Origin: Deltaproteobacteria bacterium UBA7527
Lineage (GTDB): Bacteria > Desulfobacterota > Syntrophorhabdia > Syntrophorhabdales > Syntrophorhabdaceae
Assembly (NCBI GenBank): GCA_002478225.1
Contig: DLMV01000005.1
Coordinates: 25,314-69,766, forward strand
Direction: 5' to 3'
Length of the DNA stretch: 44,453 nucleotides
Shown here: positions 16,374-24,257 of the stretch, piece after piece
Numbering within the stretch: position 1 is the stretch's first letter
Layout: each line of letters opens with the position of its first letter
Made by a program: the position numbers and the translations under genes
Notes under the pieces: generated by a model
Told to the model about the DNA's origin: nothing
What the model saw: the letters and a program-made list of their open reading frames with translations, nothing else
Databases searched by the model: none

Positions 16374-18158
16374 GTGAATATCTTAGGCCTCCATATATTC
16401 GGACACGACACCGGCGGCGCCATCATATCGAAAGGCCGCATTTGGGCCATCGGCGAGGAGAGGCTCGACAGGAGAAAGCATTCGGGTTACTTCCCTCACC
16501 TCTCGGTGAGATACCTCCTTCGGGCTGCCGGGCTGGAGAGCATCAACGAGATCGACCTGATCGTGGGGGTCACCCGGTACAATAAGGAAGGAAAGAACGT
16601 TACGGTCAGCTCGATCAGGAACGAGCTTGGTTATACCGGCAGGATCCATACGGTCTCCCACCACGATGCCCATGCGGCGAGCGCATTCTGCGCATCGCCT
16701 TTCGATGAGGCCGCCATAATGGTCATTGACGGGCTGGGAAGCAAGTCCGTTGAGATCGAGACCGGCAAGGAGCTTCCCTTTTCGCTCCGGGGATTGACGG
16801 TCAAAGAACAGAAAGACCGTGAAGAGGTGCAGTCATTCTACAGGGCGCAGGGGAACGAGCTTACCCCGATACGGAAGGACTGTACTGTTCCGGGATACAT
16901 GAACGGGCTGGGCCTCGTCTATATGGGGACATCGGTATTCTTGAATTTTGGTGATTTTGGATCAGGAAAGGTGATGGGACTTGCGCCCTACGGCGGCCAA
17001 CCCGGCAAGACAGTGGAGCCGAAATTCTTCGATGTTGTGGACGGCGTTGCGCTCACGAAAAGTGAAAAGAACTTTGTGCGGCACAACGACCACTACCAGA
17101 GGCAGTTCTTTCCCGACCTGCCCCGCCGCGAGAACCAGAAGCTGCCCGACGACATTTATACCGAGATCGCCTATGCCGTACAGAAGGAGACCGAGGACGG
17201 GCTCATTGAGATAGCGAGACATCTCTACCGGATAAGCCCGAGCAGGAACCTCTGCTATGCGGGCGGCGTCGGTCTGAACAGCGTGGCAAACAAGAAGATA
17301 CTCGATAATACGCCCTTTGAGAACATCTTTATCCAGCCCGGCGCATGCGACTCCGGCATAGCCCTCGGCTGCGCGCTCTACGGGGCGCACTTTGTCGAAA
17401 AAGAGGAGCCGGGGAGATACCGGTTCCGGAATGCGTACCTCGGCAGGGATTACAGCGAGGAAGAGATACTCGAAGCGCTGCATAATACGCCCAATATCCG
17501 GTTCGCAAAGGAAAAGGATGTTGTAAAAAGAGCTGCCGCGCTTTTGGCCGGGGGGAAGATACTCGGCTGGCTGGAGGGCGGGAGCGAGATCGGTCCCCGT
17601 GCGCTGGGACACAGGAGCATCGTCTGCGACCCGAGAAAGCCGGAGATGAAGGATATCCTGAACGCAAAGGTGAAGCACAGGGAAGGGTTCCGTCCATTCG
17701 CTCCCTCGGTCCTTCTTGAATATGCCTCCGAATATTTTGACCTCAGTTGCGACAGCCCCTATATGCTCCTCATTGCAGCAGTGAAAAGCGACAAGCAGAG
17801 AATAGTTCCTGCCATTACCCACGTTGACGGCACAGCACGGATCCAGACGGTGACGAAGAACGACAACGGCAGGTATTACGACCTCATCAAGGAGTTTTAC
17901 AATATCACAGGTGTTCCGGTCATACTGAACACCTCTTTTAATATAGCCGGTGAACCTATTGTGGAGACACCGCAGGATGCCTTGAAATGTTTTATGTCCA
18001 CAGAGATGGACTACCTGATCATTGAGGACTACTTTATTGAAGCTGCTGGCCCCAAGGAACTTGTCAAAGGACCTGTCGCCGATGAGAACAAGCTGAAGGC
18101 AGTTGATATCAGGGGCGGGGGTTTAAAGAGATGGCTTACGGGTTTTAAGAAGCGGTAG
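16374..18158 (+). CDS. Carbamoyltransferase, NodU/CmcH family
   Basis: This 594-aa protein transfers a carbamoyl group from carbamoyl phosphate to a hydroxyl, via carbamoyl-AMP in this family. The N-terminal Kae1-like part begins ILGLHIFGHDTGGAIISKGR and contains HHDAHAASAF, the metal-binding His cluster. The C-terminal YrdC-like part has GSEIGPRALGHRSIVCDPR, FRPFAPSVL and NTSFNIAGEPIVETP, all diagnostic. The start is a GTG at 16374 with GAGG about 8 bases upstream. In an LPS locus it would carbamoylate a sugar of the core or O-chain. The downstream glycosyltransferase begins 34 bases after the stop, so they are likely co-transcribed. Confidence 0.93.
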   Translation: MNILGLHIFGHDTGGAIISKGRIWAIGEERLDRRKHSGYFPHLSVRYLLRAAGLESINEIDLIVGVTRYNKEGKNVTVSSIRNELGYTGRIHTVSHHDAHAASAFCASPFDEAAIMVIDGLGSKSVEIETGKELPFSLRGLTVKEQKDREEVQSFYRAQGNELTPIRKDCTVPGYMNGLGLVYMGTSVFLNFGDFGSGKVMGLAPYGGQPGKTVEPKFFDVVDGVALTKSEKNFVRHNDHYQRQFFPDLPRRENQKLPDDIYTEIAYAVQKETEDGLIEIARHLYRISPSRNLCYAGGVGLNSVANKKILDNTPFENIFIQPGACDSGIALGCALYGAHFVEKEEPGRYRFRNAYLGRDYSEEEILEALHNTPNIRFAKEKDVVKRAAALLAGGKILGWLEGGSEIGPRALGHRSIVCDPRKPEMKDILNAKVKHREGFRPFAPSVLLEYASEYFDLSCDSPYMLLIAAVKSDKQRIVPAITHVDGTARIQTVTKNDNGRYYDLIKEFYNITGVPVILNTSFNIAGEPIVETPQDALKCFMSTEMDYLIIEDYFIEAAGPKELVKGPVADENKLKAVDIRGGGLKRWLTGFKKR

Positions 18159-18192
18159 GCAGCGGGCAGGGCTGATTTCTCTTAAGAATCCT

Positions 18193-19167
18193 ATGAAGAA
18201 GATCCTTTTTTTCACCCACAATATCTTCACAAAAGAGAACCCGCGGGGCTACAGGATCCAGCAATATTTTCCCTATCTGGAGCAAAGAGGCTTCACGGTC
18301 AAACTGCTGACGACGAAGGCCGGGCTTGCCACGGTGCTCAACGAGATCATGCAGTCGGATGTGACCTATGTCCAGAGGGTATTGCTCAACCCGTTCAAGC
18401 TGTCCCTCTTCAGAAAGCTCTCAAAAAAGATGGTCTACGATTTCGACGATGCGGTAATGTATGGAAGCCGTGGCGCAAGCGCAACACGGCAGAAAAGATT
18501 CGAAGGCATGGCAAGGTCCTGCGACGCCGTGTTGTGCGGCAACCATTTTCTTGCAGGTGAGGCAAAGAAATATAGATCGACAGATGTATATTATGTTCCC
18601 ACAGTGGTCGATATTGACGAATATCCGGTAAAGCGGCATGAACCGCAAAGGCCCTTCGTCATCGGTTGGATAGGAAGCAGCGCGACATTGAGGTATCTCG
18701 GCGATATACGGGGATTACTGGAGCATTACGCTGATCAGGATGGCATGCAGTGCAAGATAGTCGCCGACAAACCCCTGGAGGGGATGAAAAAAGGGATGGT
18801 CTTTGAGCGGTGGGATTACAACACCGAGAAGCGATCCATCCTGAGCTTCGATATGGGGATCATGCCGGTCAAGGACGATATCTGGTCCAAGGGAAAGTGC
18901 GGTCTCAAGCTCATCCAGTATATGGCGGCAGGGCTTCCGTCCGTTACGCATCCCGTTGGTGTTGCGCAGGACATGATCGTAGACGGGTATAACGGTTTTT
19001 TGAGGAAGGACGCAGAAGGCTGGAAGGACGCCATCGATAGGCTTCAGAAGGATGTTGACCTGCGAAGGAGGATGGGGGCGGTCTCGAGGAAGATGGTGGA
19101 GGAAAGCTATTCCCTGCATATCTGGGGACCACGGGTCGCAGAGATCCTGGATGCCCTCGTAGGCTGA
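18193..19167 (+). CDS. Glycosyltransferase (GT-B, GT4-like)
   Basis: This 324-aa protein begins MKKILFFTHNIFTKENPRG. It shows VYDFDDAVMYG in the N-terminal half, FVIGWIGSSATLRYL at the domain junction, and KCGLKLIQYMAAGLPSVTHPVG in the nucleotide-binding half. These are features of GT4-type enzymes of polysaccharide clusters. It is shorter than the usual 370-400 aa but seems complete. It lies 34 bases after the carbamoyltransferase and 8 bases before the kinase-like gene, making a three-gene unit. Confidence 0.87.
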   Translation: MKKILFFTHNIFTKENPRGYRIQQYFPYLEQRGFTVKLLTTKAGLATVLNEIMQSDVTYVQRVLLNPFKLSLFRKLSKKMVYDFDDAVMYGSRGASATRQKRFEGMARSCDAVLCGNHFLAGEAKKYRSTDVYYVPTVVDIDEYPVKRHEPQRPFVIGWIGSSATLRYLGDIRGLLEHYADQDGMQCKIVADKPLEGMKKGMVFERWDYNTEKRSILSFDMGIMPVKDDIWSKGKCGLKLIQYMAAGLPSVTHPVGVAQDMIVDGYNGFLRKDAEGWKDAIDRLQKDVDLRRRMGAVSRKMVEESYSLHIWGPRVAEILDALVG

Positions 19168-19175
19168 TTAACGCG

Positions 19176-20582
19176 ATGAAAGAACTCCGGATAAAAGACA
19201 TGAGATGGTTTCTTGAAGACGAAGGGCTCTCAGACGTACTGGAACAGCTGCCGGAAGTATCTGACACGCGGAGGCATTATGTTACCGTGCCCTATAAGGA
19301 CGGAAAGCTCTTTATAAAGACCTTTGTTGAGAAAGGGGCCCTTGGCGCGCTGAGGAACAGGACCATTCCCAGGGGTCGGAAGGAATACGAGACAGGGAAA
19401 CGGCTGGCCTCGATCGCGATAAGGACGCCGGGGTGTCTTGGTTACGGGGTCGGCAGGAACCGCTCCTGCGTGATCCAGGATTGGATCGACGGAGAGGGCT
19501 TTGTCCATGTGTTCTTCCGGCATGGGTACCGGGAAAGACTGATCCCGGCGCTTGCAGAGCTTCTTAAGAGGTTGAAGGAGAAAGGCGTCTGTCATAACGA
19601 CCTCCATCTCGACAATGTGCTTGTATCCGGAGATGAGCTGTATCTTATCGACCTCCACAAGACGAAGATGAAGGGCGCCTTTGGCGACAACGATGAACTT
19701 TCCAACCTGACCCACGCCCTTACCATGATCTATGAGGATCTCAGCGAGAAAGAGAAGGCGCACTTTTTTGAATTGTATGGAAACAAGGCGATACAGAAGG
19801 GCGTTGAAGGGGAGATAGAAAGGTTAAGAAAAAAGTGGATCGAGAACAAGAAGAGAAGGGCATTCCAGGAGACCTCCAAGATCGTACGCAGAGGAGAGCG
19901 CCTCTACATTGCGGGAATGGAAGGCCGCGGCAGAGGCGGCGCATTCGTTGAAACGATCAAAAGCGACAGGAAGGTAAAGGTCGAGCGATACAGCGACCAC
20001 ATCAGGAAGATATACAGAGGGAGAAGGCGCTTAGAGCGGGCGTGGAAGAACCATATCGTCCTCCTGTATCTTAATGCAGCGATCATCCCTCGGGCGTATT
20101 ATGTGAAGCTGCCTTCGCTTTTCTCAGACGGCTTCATCGCAATGGAGGATCTCGGGAGCCAGGGGAGGGAGCTCGACAGGCATCTTGACGGCTTCTATGA
20201 TGGCCTGGACATTGGCCGAAGGCGCAGATTCATTGATGCCTTCTCGGCGTTCATGAAAAGGGTCATCGCGCAGGGCATCATGCATAACGACATGAAGGGC
20301 TGCAACATCTTCGTGGTGAACAACGATCAATTTTTCTTTCTCGATGTTGAGGATATGGCTTTTGGCGATATAGATGAGGCAGTCTTGCTGAGGATGTTCG
20401 TGCAGTTAAATAATACGATACCGAAAAGGATCGCTGTCAGCGACAGGCTGAGGTTCTTCGCAAGACTGACCGGATCTCTGAACATTGACAGGAAGAGGGT
20501 CCTTAAAAAGGTCGTCGAAGAGTCCCTCAAGGGCGAGATAGTCTATGAAGGACTGACGGGACTGAAAGAAGAGAAGTGGTAA
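19176..20582 (+). CDS. Tandem lipopolysaccharide-kinase-like protein (two kinase domains)
   Basis: This 468-aa protein contains two copies of a WaaP/RfaY/RIO-like small-molecule kinase fold. Domain 1 (about 1-225) has the ATP lysine in FIKTF (residue 48), the catalytic loop HNDLHLDN (140-147) and the metal Asp in LIDLHK (159). Domain 2 (about 226-468) has AMEDLGSQG in the hinge, HNDMKGCN (370-377) and FLDVED (390). Family members normally have one domain of 230-290 aa. Both catalytic loops look intact, so it may phosphorylate two positions of the LPS inner core. It follows the glycosyltransferase by 8 bases. Confidence 0.8.
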   Translation: MKELRIKDMRWFLEDEGLSDVLEQLPEVSDTRRHYVTVPYKDGKLFIKTFVEKGALGALRNRTIPRGRKEYETGKRLASIAIRTPGCLGYGVGRNRSCVIQDWIDGEGFVHVFFRHGYRERLIPALAELLKRLKEKGVCHNDLHLDNVLVSGDELYLIDLHKTKMKGAFGDNDELSNLTHALTMIYEDLSEKEKAHFFELYGNKAIQKGVEGEIERLRKKWIENKKRRAFQETSKIVRRGERLYIAGMEGRGRGGAFVETIKSDRKVKVERYSDHIRKIYRGRRRLERAWKNHIVLLYLNAAIIPRAYYVKLPSLFSDGFIAMEDLGSQGRELDRHLDGFYDGLDIGRRRRFIDAFSAFMKRVIAQGIMHNDMKGCNIFVVNNDQFFFLDVEDMAFGDIDEAVLLRMFVQLNNTIPKRIAVSDRLRFFARLTGSLNIDRKRVLKKVVEESLKGEIVYEGLTGLKEEKW

Positions 20583-20588
20583 GGCTTG

Positions 20589-20702
20589 TTGCCCAAATCT
20601 TGTATTCGCAGGAACACTGTTTCGCTCAATGCTCCGCTGCGCTTTTTACCCACTTGATGGCTCGAAGTCGCGATTCGCGCAAAGCTCCTTCCTGCTCATT
20701 AT
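20589..20702. repeat. Dispersed repeat, copy B (114 bases)
   Basis: This is the shorter partner of the repeat at 14933-15175, in the same orientation. It begins 6 bases after the kinase-like gene stop. The left and right ends match copy A closely; the middle is shorter. Together the copies bracket the GT2, carbamoyltransferase, GT4 and kinase genes. Confidence 0.75.
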
Positions 20703-20731
20703 GCAGTTTATTTAAGCAACAGCCCGTCTTA

Positions 20732-20760
20732 CTTCGAACCCCGAACCGTGAACCGCTGCA
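20732..20760. repeat. 7-base-period repeat array
   Basis: Units TTCGAAC, CCCGAAC, CGTGAAC and CGCTGCA (about 20733-20760) lie next to the stop codon of the radical SAM gene, directly after dispersed repeat B. Confidence 0.65.
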
Positions 20761-20767
20761 TAGGGGT

Positions 20768-21790
20768 CTAACCGCGTTCCCCTGCAAGTGTTGAGACCGC
20801 GTCGAAGATGTTTCCTTCTGCGTGCTTGGAGGCGCTGACCAGCCGGAAGGTCCCTACCGGCATGTCGCCTTCCTCCCACGAGATCCTCAGGCCCTGTTCT
20901 TCAAATCCCTTGATATTATTGCGTTTGTGGCCGAGCAGATGCGGGACGTCCCTCTTGTTGAGAATGACCGTTACCTTTCCCTTCATCGATGCACGTTCAA
21001 CGGCTGTCTGGACGGCACAATAGAATCCGTGAGATTTTACCAGGTAGCCGAAGGCAGGATGATAATAGCCGGCCACGATCCTCTCTTTCAGGACCTCATT
21101 ATCAGTGAGGCCCATCTTGACGACCTTTATATCAAGGCGAAGCGCATTGAGATAGATATAGAGCGCCCTTTCAAGTACCTCACTGGATCCGATGGGGATG
21201 AATTTCTTCTCTTCATAAAGGTCGCAAAGGGGGGTTCCTTTCAAAACGGCAAGAGGATAGATCCTTATATAATTGGGTTTGAGAAGGGCCATGTTCGCAA
21301 CGGTCTCCCTGATGTCATCAAACGATTCATCCGGCAGGCCCACCATGAATTGGAGGGCGACTTGGAACCCTTTGCCCTTCAGGATATTAAAGGCCAGCAA
21401 GAGGTCTTCGGCGGTGTGCTTCCTGTTGAGGTTTCTGAGAATAGTATTGTTAAAAGAAGGTACCCCGAGCTCGACAACGGTCACGCGCTGTTCTTTGAGA
21501 ATATCGATCAGATCTTCGTTGAGCGGTGCAGGTTTTGTGGAGATCCTGAAATTTGTTATCTTGTCCCGGTAATCATCAAAATGTCCGAACAATCGCTTGA
21601 GGCGATCAAGGCTTAAACCGAATATGTTCCCGCCGAAGAGGCCAACCTCATAGGCGCCTTCCTTCTGCTGAAGAGCTGTTTGTATCAAGCGTCGGATGTC
21701 AGCATCGTTTTGAGCAGTAATGTATCCCTGATCGCAGTAGATGCAGCGGTCATGACAGCCAAGATGGGTGAGAAATATCGGGACTATCAT
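20768..21790 (-). CDS. Radical SAM protein, Elp3/HemN-like fold
   Basis: This 340-aa protein starts MIVPIFLTHLGCHDRCIYCDQ, where C-x3-C-x2-C binds the 4Fe-4S cluster. Further radical SAM strands are visible: VGLFGGNIFGL, FRISTKPAPLNEDLIDIL, VVELGVPSFNNTILRNLNR, ALQFMVGLPDES and IRIYPLAVLKGTPL. This order resembles the Elp3/HemN-like subgroup, but there is no acetyltransferase domain; the last 100 residues are family-specific. It starts 5 bases after the rnc stop on the same strand, an arrangement I recall from other Deltaproteobacteria. It may act on tRNA or another macromolecule, but no function can be assigned. Confidence 0.85.
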   Translation of the reverse strand: MIVPIFLTHLGCHDRCIYCDQGYITAQNDADIRRLIQTALQQKEGAYEVGLFGGNIFGLSLDRLKRLFGHFDDYRDKITNFRISTKPAPLNEDLIDILKEQRVTVVELGVPSFNNTILRNLNRKHTAEDLLLAFNILKGKGFQVALQFMVGLPDESFDDIRETVANMALLKPNYIRIYPLAVLKGTPLCDLYEEKKFIPIGSSEVLERALYIYLNALRLDIKVVKMGLTDNEVLKERIVAGYYHPAFGYLVKSHGFYCAVQTAVERASMKGKVTVILNKRDVPHLLGHKRNNIKGFEEQGLRISWEEGDMPVGTFRLVSASKHAEGNIFDAVSTLAGERG

Positions 21791-21795
21791 GATGA

Positions 21796-22473
21796 CTACT
21801 GTTTCTGTTCTTCGCTCCGGAGCTGGTTCAGGAGAGCCCTTGCCGCGTTTTGTTCCGCCTCTTTTTTGCTTTTTCCTGTGCCCTTTGCGCGAAATTCTTT
21901 CCCGACGTGGACGGATACGGCAAAGCCTTCCTTTATTTTTCGTGTAAATTTATACTTTGGGAGAAGCCCCCATTGTTTCTGGGAGTATTCCTGGAGGATG
22001 TTTTTCGGGTTCTTCTCGGTCAGCTTTTCTTCATTGAAATAAGGAAGGAAGAACTCTTTTATTACCTTTGTTACCTTACGCATGCCGCCATCGAGGTAGA
22101 TGGCGCCGATAAGTGATTCGAGCATGTTTGATAAGACCTTGGACTCTTCCGGCACGTTGTTTTCGCCGTTGCCGTAGGCCATATGTTTCCACAGATCTAT
22201 CTTGTTTGCTATTTCCGTAAGGGTTTCCCGTTTAACGAGACTTGACCGGGCATTGCTGAGAAACCCCTCGTCTCTTTCCCGGTATCTTTTATAGAGGAGT
22301 ATGCTGATCACGCTGTTCAGTATGGCATCACCGAGGTACTCGAGCTTTTCATTTTGCGATTGCCGGGATCCCTTTTTTTCATTGAACCAGGAGCTGTGGG
22401 TAATTGCTTCGTGGAGCAGGCCTTTGTTCTTGAATACGTAATGAACGGTTTTTTCTAAGGAGGTGGGATGCAT
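21796..22473 (-). CDS. rnc: Ribonuclease III
   Basis: This protein of about 225 aa cleaves double-stranded RNA in rRNA and mRNA processing. The N-terminal endonuclease domain has the signature NEKLEYLGDAILNS and the second active-site helix NMLESLIGAIYLDGG. The C-terminal double-stranded RNA-binding domain runs from NPKNILQEYSQ to KKEAEQNAARALLNQL. At the position matching E. coli Asp114 there is Asn (SNMLES rather than ADTVEA), while the essential Glu equivalents are kept. I chose the ATG at 22473; a TTG two codons further out is possible. It is the first gene of a pair with the radical SAM gene. Confidence 0.94.
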   Translation of the reverse strand: MHPTSLEKTVHYVFKNKGLLHEAITHSSWFNEKKGSRQSQNEKLEYLGDAILNSVISILLYKRYRERDEGFLSNARSSLVKRETLTEIANKIDLWKHMAYGNGENNVPEESKVLSNMLESLIGAIYLDGGMRKVTKVIKEFFLPYFNEEKLTEKNPKNILQEYSQKQWGLLPKYKFTRKIKEGFAVSVHVGKEFRAKGTGKSKKEAEQNAARALLNQLRSEEQKQ

Positions 22474-22488
22474 AACGCGCAACTTGGA

Positions 22489-22556
22489 GTAGCGAGCAAA
22501 GAGCAGAGAGGGTGAAATTGTTTTTTCAAACTCTCCGCTCTATGCTCTTAGCTCCA
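22489..22556. repeat. 7-base-period repeats between rnc and the acyl-CoA synthetase
   Basis: A short run (GCGAGCA, AAGAGCA, GAGAGGG; about 22491-22511) and a clean run (CTCTCCG, CTCTATG, CTCTTAG, CTCCATA; 22531-22558) fill the spacer. The second array touches the stop codon of the acyl-CoA synthetase. Confidence 0.7.
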
Positions 22557-22558
22557 TA

Positions 22559-24139
22559 CTATATCTTAAACGCCTCTTCTCTTCCTGAGTACTGTTTTCT
22601 CAATTTTGGTTTTTCTATCTTGCCCGTCGGGTTCCTTGGTACTTCTCCGAAGAAGACCTTCCTCGGCCTCTTGTATTTGGGGAGCCCTTCGCAGAATTTC
22701 AGGACATCTTCCTCGGTCAGTTTCTTGCCGGGCACAACGTCAACGATAACAGCGACGATCTCGCCGAGCCGCTCATCAGGCAGCCCGATCGCTGCAATGT
22801 CTTTTACATTCGGATTTGTGTGAAGGAAATCTTCGACCTCGACAGGGAAGACATTCTCGCCGCCGGTGATGATGACATCTTTCTTCCTGTCAACGAGCCA
22901 GATAAAGCCGTCCTCATCCTCCCGCGCCATGTCGCCGGTATAGAGCCACCCGTTTACCAGCGTCTTTGCCGTTGCTTCAGGATTTTTGTAGTATTCTCTC
23001 ATAACCCCGTCGCCGCGGACAATAAGCTCTCCCGGTTCACCCTTCTTTACGTCCTTACCGTTCTCGTCAACTATGCGCGTTTCCCAGTTGAACCCGGGCC
23101 TGCCGATAGAGCCTATCTTGTGCTCGTTGCCGATGCCAAGGTGTACGCAGCCTGGACCGGTGGATTCGCTGAGCCCGTAGTTCGTGTCATACTGCATGTT
23201 GGGAAAGTATTTTTTCCAGTGCTTGATAAGCGCCGGCGGAACTGGCTGCGCCCCTATATGCATGAGCCGCCACTGATCAAGCTTGTAGTTGGAAAGCTTG
23301 AGCTCGCCGCTGTCGAGCTTCAGGAGTATATCCTGGGCCCATGGAACGAGCAGGAAGATATGAGTTCCCTTTTCTTCGCTGATCGCTTCAAGGGTCCATT
23401 CCGGTGAGACGCCTTTCAGGAGCACGCCTTTTGCTCCTACGATGAAACTCCCGAACCAGTGCATCTTTGCGCCCGTATGGTAGAGCGGCGGGATAAGGAT
23501 GAACACGTCGTTCTTTCTCTGCCAGTGGTGGGCATTCTCTGTGATGCATGCAGACACCATGTTCTTGTGGGTCAGAAGGATCGGCTTTGGCTGACCTGTT
23601 GTGCCGGATGTAAAATAAAGGCCGCAGGGGTCAGCAAAGCTGATCTCTAGGTCAAGCGGTGTCGATTTGGCGGCATCAACAAGTTTCCTGAATGATTCCG
23701 AATAGGCAGGAATGTTCTGCCCCACGCAGATAAAGTGTTTCACTGTCGGGAGCTGGTCCTTTATTGCATCGATCCTTTTTGCGAACTCTTCGTCATACAC
23801 GACGACCGTTGGCTCTGCCACGTCGCAGCAATATTTCACGTCTTCGGCAGTAAAACGGAAGTTAAGCGGCACCACCCAGGCGCCTGTCCGGACGATCCCG
23901 AAGTATGCGACGAGCCAGTCGATAGAATTCATCATAAAATGAATGATCTTATCGCCCTTTTTCACCCCTTTTGCTACAAGGACATTGGCAAATTGGTTTG
24001 CCTGATCGTCAAATTGTTTCCATGTAAACTCTACCCTTTTCTTTTCAGCAGGCACCCTCTCGACAAGCGCTACGTCATTCGGAAATCTGCGCGCATTTCT
24101 CGCAAGGACCTCGCCTATATGGACATATATGTCACCCAT
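22559..24139 (-). CDS. AMP-forming acyl-CoA synthetase (paralogue 1)
   Basis: This 526-aa ANL-superfamily enzyme activates a carboxylic acid as acyl-AMP and transfers it to CoA. It has the P-loop YFTSGTTGQPKP, the A5 motif YGLSESTG, the hinge GWLYTGDMAREDEDGFIWLVDRKKD and the C-terminal lysine motif PRNPTGKIEKPKLR. Length and motifs suit a medium- or long-chain fatty or aromatic acid CoA ligase. AAGGAGGG lies before the ATG. It is transcribed divergently from a clear paralogue at 24258; shared stretches such as VVPLNFRF/VTPLNFRF and PRNPxGKIEKPKLR show recent common ancestry. The substrate is unknown. Confidence 0.92.
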   Translation of the reverse strand: MGDIYVHIGEVLARNARRFPNDVALVERVPAEKKRVEFTWKQFDDQANQFANVLVAKGVKKGDKIIHFMMNSIDWLVAYFGIVRTGAWVVPLNFRFTAEDVKYCCDVAEPTVVVYDEEFAKRIDAIKDQLPTVKHFICVGQNIPAYSESFRKLVDAAKSTPLDLEISFADPCGLYFTSGTTGQPKPILLTHKNMVSACITENAHHWQRKNDVFILIPPLYHTGAKMHWFGSFIVGAKGVLLKGVSPEWTLEAISEEKGTHIFLLVPWAQDILLKLDSGELKLSNYKLDQWRLMHIGAQPVPPALIKHWKKYFPNMQYDTNYGLSESTGPGCVHLGIGNEHKIGSIGRPGFNWETRIVDENGKDVKKGEPGELIVRGDGVMREYYKNPEATAKTLVNGWLYTGDMAREDEDGFIWLVDRKKDVIITGGENVFPVEVEDFLHTNPNVKDIAAIGLPDERLGEIVAVIVDVVPGKKLTEEDVLKFCEGLPKYKRPRKVFFGEVPRNPTGKIEKPKLRKQYSGREEAFKI

Positions 24140-24172
24140 TGTTGCTCCCTCCTTAAGTTATCAGGTAATTTT

Positions 24173-24205
24173 AGTGTTGACAAATAACACTGTTCAATTT
24201 ATCAT
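24173..24205 (+). promoter_or_regulatory. Promoter and operator candidate in the divergent acyl-CoA synthetase spacer
   Basis: TTGACA (24177-24182), a 17-base spacer and TATCAT (24200-24205) form a near-consensus promoter for the plus-strand gene. An inverted repeat AGTGTT/AACACT (24173-24178 and 24186-24191, 7-base gap) overlaps the -35 box, an ideal repressor position. On the minus strand a weaker promoter, TTGCTT with TAAATT at 17 bases, overlaps the same region and would serve paralogue 1. A single regulator could therefore control both genes. Confidence 0.6.
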
Positions 24206-24257
24206 GCTAAAAATCGTAAAGCAATATAAAAACACACAGGGGTAAAAGGAGGGTATT

